From Triticum aestivum (lineage: Eukaryota; Streptophyta; Magnoliopsida; Poales; Poaceae), in NCBI RefSeq assembly GCF_018294505.1, contig NC_057807.1, forward strand, positions 139,654,747 through 139,718,746: DNA of 64,000 nt. The letters are read 5' to 3'. Below are positions 22,243-33,055 of the stretch, one piece after another; position 1 is the stretch's first letter, and each line of letters opens with the position of its first letter. The translations under genes were made by a program, and so were the position numbers. A model generated the notes under the pieces. The model saw nothing but the letters and a program-made list of their open reading frames with translations. It made no database searches and was not told the DNA's origin.

Positions 22243-23530
22243 CTAACCTAGAAAAGTTGTCTGCGGGTTCTCAGCTCCCTTTCTATCAATAACATGCAAA
22301 TCAAATTCTTGCACCAAGAGAACCCATCTAATAAGTCTAGGTTTAGCATCTTTCTTTTCCATAAGGTATTTAATAGCAGCATGATCGGTGTGAACAGTTA
22401 CTTTAGAATCAACAATATAGGGTCTAAACTTATCACAAGCAAAGACAACTGCTAAAAATTCTTTTTCAGTAATAGCATAATTTCTTTGATCATTGTCTAG
22501 AGTTTTACTAGCATAATGAATAGCATTCAGTTTCTTATCAACTCTTTGTCCTAGAACAACACCAACAACATAATCACTAGCATCACACATAATCTCAAAG
22601 GGTAGGTTCCAATCAGGTGGTTGAACAATAGGTGCGGAGATCAAGGCTTTCTTAAGGATTTCAAATGCTTCTACACAATCATCATCAAAAACAAATGGAG
22701 CATCTTTTTGCAAGAGATTAGTGAGAGGCCTAGAAATTTTAGAGGAGTCTTTAATAAACCTCCTATAGAAACCAACATGACCAAGGAAACTTCTTATACC
22801 TTTGATATCTTTAGGACATGACATTTTTTCAATAGCATCAACTTTAGCTTTATCAACTTCAATACCTCTTTCAGAGATTTTATGCCCCAAAACAATACCT
22901 TCATTGACCATAATGTGGCACTTCTCCCAATTCAAGACAAGATTAGTTTCTTCACATCTCTGCAAAACTCGATCAAGGTTGCTCAAGCAATCATCAAAAG
23001 AAGTTCCATAAACGGAGAAATCATCCATGAAAACCTCAACAATCTTTTCACAAAAATCAAAGAATATAGCAGTCATACATCTTCAAAGGTAGCAGGTGCA
23101 TTACATAAACCAAAAGGCATACGTCTATAAGCAAAATTACCGAAAGGGCAAGTAAAAGTAGTCTTTTCTTGATCTTCTTTTGACACAGATATTTGAGAAA
23201 AACCAGAATAACCATCTAGAAAGCAGAAGTGTGTATGTTTGGACAGTCTTTCAAGCATTTGATCAATAAAAGGTAGAGGGTAACGCTCTTTTCTAGTGGC
23301 TTTGTTTAATTTTCTAAAATAAATTACCATTCTATAACCTATAACAATTCTTTGTGGGATCAATTCATTATTATCATTAGGAACAACAATTTACCTCCCT
23401 TCTTAGGGACACAATGGACAAGACTTACCCATCTACTATTAACATAGGATAAATTATACCTGCTTCCATAAGCTTTAGTATTTCATTTCTTACCACTTCC
23501 TTCATCTTGGGATTTAACCGTCATTGGTGA
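22243..23530 (-). pseudogene. Reverse transcriptase-RNase H, Athila-type
   Basis: Two main pieces. At 23363-23073 lie RT fingers/palm segments (YFRKLNKATRKERYPLPF, GYSGFSQI, MPFGLCNAPATF). At 23076-22243 lie the catalytic FMDDFSVYG motif, the connection segment ([12 protein letters not shown]) and RNase H ([32 protein letters not shown]). A frameshift separates them near 23075, and the N-terminal part before 23363 has further breaks (23380-23530). The catalytic DD pair is preserved, but the frame is not. Confidence 0.82.
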
Positions 23531-23537
23531 TCAACAA

Positions 23538-24503
23538 CTAGTTTAGCATCTGCTCCATATTAATTTTGTGCTGACATAGATTGGGACTAACGCCCTTAAG
23601 ATCATCAAGAGTATATCCAATAGCAGCACGGTGCTTCCTCGGAGTTCTCAATAATTTCTTTTCTTCATGCTCTGAAAGGTTAGCACTAATAATAACATGA
23701 TATATCTTCTTTTCATCAAGATAAACATATTTCAGAGTATTAGGTAATTGTTTAAGCTCAAACACGAGATCACCCTTGGGTGGAGGAGGATCCCCAAGAA
23801 TCTCAACAAGCAACTTGTATTTCAAAATAGGCATTTGATTAAAGAATATTTCATCTAATTCCTTCCTTTCAGTCATAAACATATCATTTTCATGATCTAA
23901 CAGATATTGTTCTAAAGGAACAGTAGGAGGCACAACAATAGAAGCAAGACCAATAATTTCATCTTTACTAGGCAATTCTTTGTCATGGGGTTGTCTACGA
24001 AATTTAGAGAAACTAAACTGATGAGACACATCCCTAAAACTTACAGTAACAGTTTCTTTTTCACAATCTATCTTAGCATTAACAATGTTCAAGAAAGGTC
24101 TACCAAATATAATGGGACAAAGATCATCATGTGGGGAACCAAGAACAAGAAAATCAGTAGGGTATTTTATTTTACCACACAAGACTTCCACATCTCTAAC
24201 ATTCCCAATTGGTGATATAGTATCTCTATTAGCAAGCTTGATAGTAACATCGATATCTTCTATTTCAGCAGGTGCAATATCATTCATAATTTCTTGATAT
24301 AAAGTAAAGGGAATTGCACTCACACTAGCATCCACATCACGTAAGCCATGATAACAATGATCTCCTATTTTAACAGAAAAAATAGGCATGCCAACAACAG
24401 GTCTATGTCTATCTTTTTCATTGGGTCTAGCAATTCTAGCAGCTTCATTACAGAAGTAAATAACATGCCCATCAATATTATCGACCAAGAGATCTTTAAC
24501 CAT
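23538..24503 (-). pseudogene. Protease and linker, Athila-type
   Basis: 321 open codons. The aspartic protease lies in the first ~150 residues (GDHCYHGL, SVSAIPFTLY, CPIIFGRPFLN). The family has Asp-x-Gly-Ala-Ser at the active site; here it reads D-V-D-A-S, so the glycine is replaced and activity is doubtful. The C-terminal part leads toward RT (LVEILGDPPPPKGD, then a lysine/arginine-rich stretch). It is open over its whole length, but gag upstream and RT downstream are broken. Confidence 0.7.
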
Positions 24504-24599
24504 AGCAATACTAGATTACACTTTAATTTGTTCAGGGGGTGTACGTGTTCTAGTATAACTCTTATGAACCACAGTTGAAGCTTTAGCATGTTCCTTTAT

Positions 24600-25540
24600 T
24601 CTAATAGGGAATGGTGCTTCTCAATATAAGCAGTAGGAACAACAAGATCAACATTATAAGTAATACTTTCTTCTTCAACTTTAATAGGTTCTATTACTTT
24701 CACTTAAATGGGAGGATGATATTTAAACTACTTCTCCTTGGGGAGATTAACATGAGTAGCAAATGATTTACAGAAGGAAGGTACTATCTCAGAGTCAAGT
24801 TCATATTTAGTGCTAAATTCACGAAAAGCATCGGTATCCATAAAAGATTTAACACAATCAAACTTAAGGTTTATACTTGACTCCTTACCTTCATTGAGTT
24901 CCCAATCTTCAGAGTTGCGTTTAATTCTTTCCAATAAATCCCATTTGAATTAATAGTCTTCTTCATAAAAGAACCAGTACAATAAGTATCGATCATGGAT
25001 TGATCATTACTAGAAAGCCGAGCATAAAAATTCTGAATAATAATTTCTCTTGAGATCTCATGATTGGGGCATGAATATAACATTGACTTAAGCCTCCCCC
25101 AAGCTTGTGTGATATTTTCTCCTTCATGAGGCCAATATATATATAATTCCGATTACGATGAACTAGATGCATAGGATAAAACTTCTGATGAAATTCCAAT
25201 TTCAATCAGTTGTAATTCCAAGTCCCAATATCATGGCATAGCCTATACCATGTCAATGACTTCTTGTTAAAAGATAAATGGAAGACCTTCTTCTTGACTT
25301 CACCCTCGGGAAACCTGCAAGCTTAAATAATCCACAAACTTCATCCACATAGATTAGATGCATATCAGGATGTAATGTTCCATCTCCTGCATAAGGATTA
25401 GCTAGCAGTTTCTCTATCATAACCTCAAGGAATTTCATAATAAATATTTTAGTAGGTTCAGTAGGTTGAGGGGCAACTCTTTGCTCTTCCGGTCGGGGTG
25501 AAGATACCCCGAACAAACCCCTCAAAGGATTATTTTCCAT
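24600..25540 (-). pseudogene. gag, Athila-type, frameshifted
   Basis: The start MENNPLRGLFG at 25540 lies about 80 bp after the PBS. The gag core appears in pieces in different frames: 25540-25253 (FIMKFLEVMIEKLLANPY, MHLIYVDEVCGLFKLAGFP), 25205-24993 (LEFHQKFYPMH, a classic gag segment), 25083-24871, and 24934-24728 (AFREFSTKYELDS, FCKSFATHVNLPKEK). At least three frameshifts occur. A further broken stretch (24727-24504) links to the protease. Confidence 0.75.
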
Positions 25541-25617
25541 AGCAACAAGTGAGAGTAAATTTCAGCACACTATATGAATGTTTCCTTACCAAATTCCACT
25601 TACCAAACACGCTTCAC

Positions 25618-25635
25618 TCCCCGGCAACAGTGCCA
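25618..25635 (-). other. Primer binding site, Athila-type
   Basis: On the minus strand TGGCACTGTTGCCGGGGA resembles the Athila consensus complementary to the 3' end of tRNA-Asp, with small changes. It lies 12 bases after the 5' LTR end. Confidence 0.7.
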
Positions 25636-25646
25636 GAAAAGAGTCT

Positions 25647-26935
25647 TGATGACCCACAAGTATAGGGGATCTATCATAGTCCTTTCGATAAGTAAGAGTG
25701 TCGAACCCAATGAGGAGCAGAAGGAAATGACAAGCGGTTTTCAGCAAGGTATTCTTTGCAAGCACTGAAATTATCGGTAACAGACAGTTTTGTGATAAGA
25801 TAATTTGTAAGGGGTAGCAAGTAACAAGTATAACAAAGGTACAACAAGGTGTCCCAATCCTTTTTGTTGCAAAGGACAAGCCTGTACGAACTCTTAGATA
25901 AAGCAAAGCGCTCCCGAGGACACATGGGAATTATTGTCAAGCTAGTTTTCATCATGCTCATATGATTCGCGTTCGTTACTTTGATAATTTGATATGTTGG
26001 TGGACCGGTGCTTGGGTGCTTTACTTACTTGGACAAGACTCCCACTTATGATTAACCACTCTCGCAAGCATCCGCAACTATGGAAGAAGAATTAATATAA
26101 ATCTAACCATAGCATGAAACATATGGATACAAATCAGCCCCTTGCGAAGCAACGCATAAACTAGGGTTTAAGCTTTTGTCACTCTAGTAACCCATCATCT
26201 ACTTATTACTTCCCAATGCCTTCCCTTAGGCCCAAACAATGGTGAAGTGTCATGTAGTCGATGTTCACATAACACTACTAGAGGAAAGACAACATACATC
26301 TCATCAAAATATCGAACGAATACCAAATTCACATGATTACTTATAAGAAGACTTCTCCCATGTCCTCAGGAACAAAAGTAACTACTCACAAAGCATATTC
26401 ATGTTCATAATCAGAGGAGTAATAATTATCTTTAACGATATGAACATATGACCTTCCACCGAATAAACCAACTAGCATCAACTACAAGGAGTAATCAACA
26501 CTACTAGCAACCCACATGTACCAATCTGAGGTTTTGAGACGAAGATCGGATACAAGAGATGAACTAGGGTTTGAGAGGAGATGGTGCTGGTGAAGATGTT
26601 GATGGAGATTGACCCCCTCTTGATGAGAGGATCGTTGGTGATGATGATGGCTTCGATTTCCCTCTCCGGGAGGGAAGTTTCCCCGGAAGAATAGCTCCAC
26701 CGGAGCCCTAGATTGCTTCTGCCCAGGTTCCGCCTCGAGATGGCAACGCTTCATCCCGAAAGCTCTCTTCTGATTTTTTCTAGGTCAAAACCCTTCATAT
26801 AGCAGAAGATGGACACCAGAGGCCTGCCAGGGGGCCCACAAGCCATAGGGGCGCACCCAGGGGGTAGGGCATGCCCCCAAGCTTGTGGCCTCCTTGTGGG
26901 TCCCCTCTGGTATTTTCTTCGCCTAATATTTTTTA
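25647..26935 (-). repeat. 5' LTR of Athila-type element, truncated
   Basis: Matches 4368-5640 of the 3' LTR. The outer ~250 bp (TGATACGTCC end) are missing, because a Mutator-like sequence begins at 26936. Confidence 0.85.
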
Positions 26936-27782
26936 GGGAAATTTACGTTTGTGCCCCTAGATCGAACCCACTACTCAGATTTGCCCCTAATTTTGAAGCA
27001 TGCACAAATTTGCCCCTCCCCCGTCAGTTGCACTTACAGAATTGCCCTTCTGTGCCGTTTCCGTCCAGTCAAAGGTCTTTGACCATTTTCTTAACATTTG
27101 CTAGAAGTTTTTGCCCCTATGTGCCCACGCCACTGTGGGACCAACTCAGGAAAAACAAAAAAAACTCTCTCTCTCACCCCTAACTCTCACTTACAACTGG
27201 ACTCCAGCCAACATAAAAGAATATATATATAAAAAATCTCTTCTTCTCTTTTCCTCATATGTGGGCCATGGGGGGCCCACATGCCAGGGTCAACACCGCT
27301 CCACACATGGCCATGGTGCGGCTCGGTCTATGGCCGGCGTCGGCAAGGGGCAGCGCGCCTACTTGTGAGGGCCAGGTAGGCAGGCTCGGACTGATCTGGT
27401 AGAGGGGGTGGAGCCGCCGCCCGCAACTATCATCGTTACTAATGTCGAAGCTATTAGCTGAGAGCGCGTGAGAGCTTCTACCGAAAACACCGTCACTAGA
27501 CACCGCGACCCGAGTCCAGGTCAACCAGGATGAGCATGTCCATGAGCTCCTTTGGTTGTCTCTCCTTTGCCCTATGCAGCCAATCGAGCCTGGGGCTGTC
27601 CGTTGATGACGAGTGGAACCGCAAACTTCGCCACAACCGTCACTATTCCCCTCCTAAATCCGTCCGCATCGGGCCACCGTTGACCTACCCGACCTCTGCG
27701 TCGTCATTGTAGAAGGGTCACACACCTACTCCGGTCTTCTCCCGCTCGAGTTCGTGGCCAGAGCCACCTGCTTGAAGCCGAC
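26936..27782. mobile_element. Mutator-like element end (Pack-MULE-like?)
   Basis: At 26936 the sequence GGGAAATTTACGTTTGTGCC begins, followed by CCCTAGATCGAACCCAC. The start is similar to the MITE terminus at 2927 (GGGA..ATT..TTT.TGCCCCTAG). The internal part turns GC-rich after about 27250 and holds a hairpin (TGTGGGCC...GGCCCACA, 27258-27279), a TATA-like AATATATATATAAAAA and a small frame 27530-27712 (60 codons) that I do not recognise. The second terminus is not in view; a Tat element inserted at 27783. A host-gene fragment inside is possible but unproven. Confidence 0.45.
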
Positions 27783-28309
27783 TGATGAAGTCATGTACCT
27801 AGGGTAGGGTCATGGACCTGTCCAAGGTACCCTTCCCAAGGACATCTTTAAAAGAAACTGCCTTCCAGTTGACCTGGAAGGATTCCACTCGACAGACTCG
27901 AAGATACTCGACCATGAAGACTCACTCGACCACCAGGAGTTCAAGAGGCACTCTGTATCCAAACGGTCTGTAATTAAGTAGTCTTTATGGTCATAATGAC
28001 ACTTTATGTAAGGCGTTACCAGTAACGCCAGGCCTTAATGTACTTTAAACCCTCCGCTACGTGGGCTGGCTGGGGTCCTGGCGCACTCTATATAAGCCAC
28101 CCCCCTCCATAGGTAAAAGGGTTCACACCCCTGTAACTCATACGCATATAGTTCAGTCGACCGCCTCCGGGCTCCGAGACGTAGGGTTGTTACTTCCTCC
28201 GAGAAGGGCCCGAACTCGTAAATCCCTTGCGCATACAACTACTCCATAGCTAGGATCGTGCCTCTCCATACCTACCCCCTATTCTACTGTCAATCTTAGT
28301 ACCACGACA
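27783..28309 (+). repeat. 5' LTR of Tat-lineage element
   Basis: 527 bp, TGATGAAGTC...CCACGACA. The first 35 bp are identical to 63966-64000. TATA box CTATATAAG at 28088-28096. Confidence 0.88.
28088..28096 (+). promoter_or_regulatory. TATA box in LTR of Tat-lineage element
   Basis: CTATATAAG about 220 bp before the LTR end, the likely promoter of the sense genome transcript. Confidence 0.55.
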
Positions 28310-28311
28310 GT

Positions 28312-28329
28312 TGGCGCCCACCGTGGGGC
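28312..28329 (+). other. Primer binding site, Tat-lineage element
   Basis: TGGCGCCCACCGTGGGGC lies two bases after the LTR end. The tRNA is not assigned. Confidence 0.65.
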
Positions 28330-28382
28330 AGGTGTCTTAGCGACTTATTGGAGAAGTTGCGATTGTTCTGATCGCCTTCATC

Positions 28383-30840
28383 ATGGTTTCTGGTGGAGTT
28401 CTGGTCGAGGGCCGCGAGATCCATCTCGGCATGCTCACGTTCATCGCCGACGACTCCGCTTGGCTCCAGGAGGCTCCACTCGACATCAACGCGCTTCCTA
28501 TCCGCGGGGCGACGCACTTTCGCGCATGTGTCCGTGGCGTCCTGCTGCGGCAACCGTCAGCTCCGTATCGGTCGACTCCTGTGTCGTCCTCCCTCCCTGT
28601 CTCCCACCAGTGCAAGCGCTCTGGTCGGTCGAGGCTTTAGCGGTGGGTGAGACATGCAGTGGCTCGCCAATCGGCCACCACCCAAGTCGCGGCGATCGAG
28701 CCCGACGAATCTCTCTAGGCCTGTTCGATCTGTCGACTGGCTCCATAGAGACTGCATCCGAGTGCGACAGTAGTGATCTAGCGGCGGAGGTCCTGATGGT
28801 CAATGGGCATCGTAGTCCTCCCGGCTTCCCTCGCACCGACGGAGCGGACGGCAGAGGCGACCCCGCTCTGGTCCACGAGGAATATCAACCCGAGCCACTC
28901 ACTTCTCTGCAAAGGGAAGATCTTCGCCGCCGGAATATGGATGCTCTGCATACTCCTATCGTAGGAGAAACCCCCGAGGCTCGTGCCTTGGAGGATGCGC
29001 GTTTGGCCAACTTGGCTAAGCGCACTCGACTGGAGAACCTCCAGCGAGCACTCGATGAGCGCGCGCGGCAACGAGTACCAGACTCCAGTCGACGTCAGCT
29101 CTTTCCACCACCGTCTCAGGTATATGGAACTCCGATTCAGAATCTAGCAGCTGTAGCCCGTATAGCAGAGTCGATTCAACCCTCTCAGTCAGAGGCTGGC
29201 AGAGGCTTGATGCAGATCAGAGATTTACTCCGGGCAGCAGGATATCAAAATTCAGCTGTATCGCAGTCGCGTAATAGGATTCACAGCAGATCCGTCGCTG
29301 CGAATACAGTCCAGTCGGCCCATAGCCCAAGATCGCCCCCACGGCGTGAGGGACGTGGAGGTCAACGTGATCAGTATGATGGCCAATTCGATCGCGATGA
29401 TTGGCGTCGAGTGCCCACTCCTCCCCCAAGGGGTGGGTCATACGCCCCTCGACAGCAAGATGACAGATGCTAACACAGTGTTGGACGAAGGGTTCCAGTC
29501 GACCCCAGAGAACCAGGCTTTGATGCGAGATCCATTATCGTTCAGGGTTTGGTCGACCGAAACAGAGCTCACCGAGAAGGCCATGATAGAGATGTGCCCA
29601 CCAGCAGCAGAGTTCATGTCTCAGGACCAGAGTGTTTTAGCAGAGCCATCAGGGCCGCGGTGATTCCTCCCAACTTCAGGTTGGCGACTGGAGTTAGTAA
29701 GTTCACTGGTGAGTCCAAGCCCGATACTTGGCTTGAGGACTACCGAGTGGCTGTTCAGATTGGCGGTGGCAATGATGAGGTGGCCATGAAACACCTACCA
29801 CTTATGTTGGAGGGCTCGGCCAGAGCCTGGTTGAATCAGTTGGCGTCCAGCAGCATTTACACTTGGGAAGATCTTGCCCGAGTGTTCGTCAGGACATTTG
29901 AGGGAACTTGCAAGCTACCAGCAGGTTTGACAGAGCTGCAGGTCTGCGTGCAAAAGTCGAATGAGACCCTGAGGGATTACATCCAGAGGTGGATCACATT
30001 GCATCATACGGTGGAGAACATATCTGATCACCAAGCAGTCTATGCCTTCAAGGAAGGCGTTAAGAACTGAGAGTTAAGTTTGAAGTTTGGTCGGACCGGA
30101 GACATGACCCTGAGTCGAATGATGGAGATTGCCACCAAATATGCCAATGGTGAAGAAGAGGATCGACTCCGGAGTGGCAAGTACAAGCCGAGCCAGTCAG
30201 AAAAAGGAAACTCCAGTCGGAAGCAGAAGCGGAAAGCCGAGCTAGCTGCTCCTGGAGAAGCCTTGGCCGTGACTCAGGGCAAGTTTAAAGGGAAGCCCAA
30301 AGGATCCTGGAACGCCAAGAAGGTGAAGGACAAGGAAGGAAACGACATGATGGATTTGCCATGCCACATCCACACGAAGAAAGATGAAGAGGGTAACTTC
30401 ATTTACCCGAAACATACCACTCGTCAGTGCTGGCACTTAATCCAGCAGTTTCAAGGGAAACAACCCAAGGATAAGGAAAAGGAGTCGGACAAGGCTGAGG
30501 ACAAAGAGGACAGTTATGAAGGATACCCCCACATTAATTCCACCCTGATGATTTTTGCTGATGTGGAGAGCAAAAGTCGACTGAAAGTTATCAACTGTGA
30601 GGTGAATATGGTTGCTCCGGCGACACCCAACTATCTGAAATGGTCTCAGACTGCCATCACATTCGACCAGTCTGATCATCCGACACACATAGCCACCCCT
30701 GGGAGGCAAGCTTTGGTGGTCGACCCAGTCGTCGAAGGCACTCGACTGACTAAGGTTCTGATGGATGGTGGCAGCGGACTGAATATATTGTATGCAGAGA
30801 CGCTGAAGGGAATGGGCATTCGATGTCCAGACTCAGTTCC
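28383..30840 (+). pseudogene. gag-protease, Tat-lineage, frameshifted
   Basis: Starts at ATG 28383 after the PBS. The leading part (28383-28640) shifts frame into 28650-29473, an Arg/Gln-rich stretch with RLENLQRALDERARQR. The gag core lies at 29660-30067 (KFTGESKPDTWLEDY, LMLEGSARAWLNQL, SNETLRDYIQRW) and ends in TGA at 30068-30070. It resumes at 30080-30850 with a Lys-rich region, a C/H cluster (CHIHTKKDEEG...TTRQCWHL) and the aspartic protease (VLMDGGSGLNILY, about 30757). A further frame change follows near 30840, and the protease tail (SYSW/GDSKHFRKEKLTFEV region) runs to about 31003. Confidence 0.78.
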
Positions 30841-31409
30841 AGTAGCATGAGTTTCCATGGAGTTATTCCTGGAAAGAAGGCTGAGTCACTCGGCCAAATT
30901 GCTCTTGATGTGGTTTTCGGCGATTCGAAGCATTTCCGCAAAGAAAAGCTAACATTTGAAGTCATGGATTTCCATAGTGCTTATCACGCTATTTTGGCTT
31001 GACCATGTTATTTTGGCCAGCTTATGCATGATTCATGGCTCGACCATGTTATGTGTACCTCAAATTAAAGATGCCTGGTCCCAAAGGTGTGATCACCATC
31101 ACTGGCAATCGGAAAAAGGTAGAAGAGTGCTTTCAGAAGGGCTCAAAGATTGCCGATGCTCAGATAACAGTGGTGGAGCTGCAAGAATAACAGAAAAATG
31201 CAGACCCGAGTGATTTATTGCGGGCCAAGAAGCCCGCCACAGAGTCAGCGTTCCAGTCGTCTGGTGAGAAGAAGCCCGTTCACATTCACCCGACCGACCC
31301 CAGTGCTGCTCCGACTCATATCTCCACATCGCTCGGCTCTAAATAGGAAGAAGCGCTCATCCAGTTCCTCCGTGAGAACTGGGACATCTCCGCATGGAAG
31401 CCTGCTGAC
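30841..31409 (+). other. Protease tail and PR-RT linker, degraded
   Basis: The protease C-terminal part continues in another frame to a stop at about 31003. A short partial duplication (CGACCATGTTATTTTGG-like, about 31000 and 31045) may mark a slippage event. Pieces with ITGNRKKVEECFQKGSKIAD character and a linker to RT follow, with no intact frame. Confidence 0.5.
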
Positions 31410-32480
31410 ATGCCTAGTGTTCCCAGGGGGCTGGCTGAGCATCATTTACAAGTCGACCCAAAAGAAAAACCTGTCAAAGAACATCTTCGACGGTCCGCCG
31501 TCCAGAAGAGAAAGGCCATTGGCGAGGAGGTGGCTCGGCTCCTGGCAGCAGAGTTTATCCGAGAGATTTACCACTCCGAGTGGCTCGCCAATGTTGTCAT
31601 GGTCCCCAAGAAGGACAAGTCACTTCGCATGTGCATTGATTTCAAACATATCAATCGGGCCTGCCCGAAAGATCATTTTCCTCTCCCTCGCATCGACCAA
31701 ATTGTCGACTCGACCGCGAGATGTGAGAGATTGTATTTTTTAGACGCCTATTCCGGGTACCATCAGATCTGTCTGTATGGACCTGACGAGATCAAAACAG
31801 CTTTCATCACTCCATTCGGGTGCTTCTGCCATGTCACCATGCCATTCGGCCTCAAGAATGCCGGAGCCACGTTCATGAGGATGATTCGGAAGTGTTTACT
31901 CACTCAAATCAGTCAGAACGTGGAAGCATACATGGATGATATTGTGGTCAAATCACGGAAGGGTTCCGACCCGTTGACTGACCTCGCTGAAACATTTGCC
32001 AATCTCAGGAGGTATGATATCAAGCTCAATCCATCAAAGTGCACATTCAGAGTTCCTGGCGGAAAGTTACTCGGTTTTCTCGTTTCCGAACGAGGAATCA
32101 ACGCCAACCCAGAAAAAGTTGGCACTATACTCCAAATGAAACGCCCTGTGCGTGTGCACGATGTCCAGAAGCTTGCTGGATGCTTGGTCGCGTTAAGTCG
32201 ATTCATCTCTCGCCTCGGTGAAAAGGCATTGCCTCTTTACCGACTGATGAAGAAGTCAGACAAGTTCGAGTGGACTCCAGAAGCTGATGCAGTGTTTGCC
32301 GAGCTAAAAGCTCTGCTCTCCACCCAGCCGGTGCTTGCTGCTCCAATCAGCAAAGAGCCTTTGTTGCTTTACATTGCAGCCACAGGACAAGTCATCAGTA
32401 CAATATTTATGGCCGAGCGGGAAGAAGAAGGGAAAGCCTTCAAGTTCAGTGCCCAGTATATTATCTTTCCAAAGTGTTGA
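31410..32480 (+). CDS. Reverse transcriptase, Tat-lineage
   Basis: 356 open codons covering RT. Segments seen: VKEHLRRSAVQKRKAIGEEV, WLANVVMVPKKDKSLRMC, YFLDAYSGYHQICLYGPDE, MPFGLKNAGATFMRMI, the catalytic YMDDIVVKSR (about residue 173) and the connection QKLAGCLVALSRFISRLG, then the start of RNase H (PEADAVFAELKALL, EPLLLYIAATGQVISTIFMAE). It would copy the RNA genome into DNA in the particle. The frame ends in a stop at 32478; the next segment overlaps in another frame from 32474, so a frameshift separates them. The first Met is arbitrary, since this would be cleaved from a polyprotein. Confidence 0.8.
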   Translation: MPSVPRGLAEHHLQVDPKEKPVKEHLRRSAVQKRKAIGEEVARLLAAEFIREIYHSEWLANVVMVPKKDKSLRMCIDFKHINRACPKDHFPLPRIDQIVDSTARCERLYFLDAYSGYHQICLYGPDEIKTAFITPFGCFCHVTMPFGLKNAGATFMRMIRKCLLTQISQNVEAYMDDIVVKSRKGSDPLTDLAETFANLRRYDIKLNPSKCTFRVPGGKLLGFLVSERGINANPEKVGTILQMKRPVRVHDVQKLAGCLVALSRFISRLGEKALPLYRLMKKSDKFEWTPEADAVFAELKALLSTQPVLAAPISKEPLLLYIAATGQVISTIFMAEREEEGKAFKFSAQYIIFPKC

Positions 32481-33046
32481 CCCCATCGAAGCAAAGATAC
32501 CCTCATTATCAGAAGATTGCATATGGGATTTACATGAACACGAAGAAAGTTGCTCATTATTTCTCTGATCATTCTATTACAGTCGTCAGCGACGCCCCAT
32601 TGTCAGAGATTCTGCACAACAGAGATGCAACTGGTCGAGTGGCAAAGTGGGCGATTGAACTCCTTCCCCTTGATATCAAGTTTGAGGCAAAGAAAGCCAT
32701 TAAGTCCCAAGCAGTAGCAGATTTCATTGCCGAGTGGATCGAACAACAACAACCGAATCAAGTTCACCCGGAGCACTGGACCATGTTCTTTGATGGTTCT
32801 AAGATGTTGAATGGTTTCGGTGCTGGGGTAGTATTGGTTTACCCCCGACGAGATAAGCTCAGATATGTGCTCCAGATCCACTTTGATTCCTCCAACAATG
32901 AAGCAGAATACGAGGCGCTTTTGTATGGGTTGCGCATGGCCATTTCACTCGGCGTCCGTCGCCTTATGGTTTATGGCGACTTAGATTTGGTGGTCAATCA
33001 GGTGATGAAGGAGTGGGACATTAGAATCCCAGCCATGACTAGATAG
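32474..33046 (+). CDS. RNase H region, Tat-lineage (dual RNase H)
   Basis: 190 codons. The first part (HYFSDHSITVVSDAPLSEIL, RVAKWAIELLPLDIKFEAK) is the C-terminal end of the gypsy RNase H. The second (TMFFDGSKMLNGFGAGVVLV, SSNNEAEYEALLYGLRMA, YGDLDLVVNQVMKEW) is an additional archaeal-type RNase H, a known trait of Tat-lineage elements. The third acidic motif reads G-D-L-D where G-D-S-x is usual. It ends in TAG at 33044-33046; the same frame continues directly into the integrase segment (CNAVRKLEKKFEELELHHIPR), so the stop is a lesion. Role: removal of RNA from the RNA-DNA hybrid. Confidence 0.75.
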   Translation: MLTPSKQRYPHYQKIAYGIYMNTKKVAHYFSDHSITVVSDAPLSEILHNRDATGRVAKWAIELLPLDIKFEAKKAIKSQAVADFIAEWIEQQQPNQVHPEHWTMFFDGSKMLNGFGAGVVLVYPRRDKLRYVLQIHFDSSNNEAEYEALLYGLRMAISLGVRRLMVYGDLDLVVNQVMKEWDIRIPAMTR

Positions 33047-33055
33047 TGCAATGCA

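Larger units (their letters stand above)
4368..26935 (-). mobile_element. Athila-type gypsy element (Sabrina-like), nested
   Basis: A gypsy retrotransposon in reverse orientation: 5' LTR 26935-25647 (truncated), PBS 25635-25618, gag, protease, RT-RNase H, integrase, an extra 3' frame, a long non-coding 3' part, polypurine tract 5900-5888 and 3' LTR 5887-4368. The internal part is interrupted at 7026-19553 by a solo LTR that itself hosts another element. Without the insert about 10 kb remains. The tRNA-Asp-like PBS, the GRPFLN protease motif and the LTR sequence fit the Athila lineage and strongly resemble Triticeae Sabrina. All pol domains are broken by frameshifts or stops, so it is a fossil. 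Confidence 0.85.

Noticed and set aside
27530..27712. 60-codon frame as a host gene
   Set aside because: No recognisable domain, no splice context I can support, and it lies inside a Mutator-like sequence; kept only as possible cargo.
30242..30965. Minus-strand frames opposite gag-protease of the Tat-lineage element
   Set aside because: Shadows of the sense frame without splice signals or domain, unlike the antisense gene near the 3' LTR.
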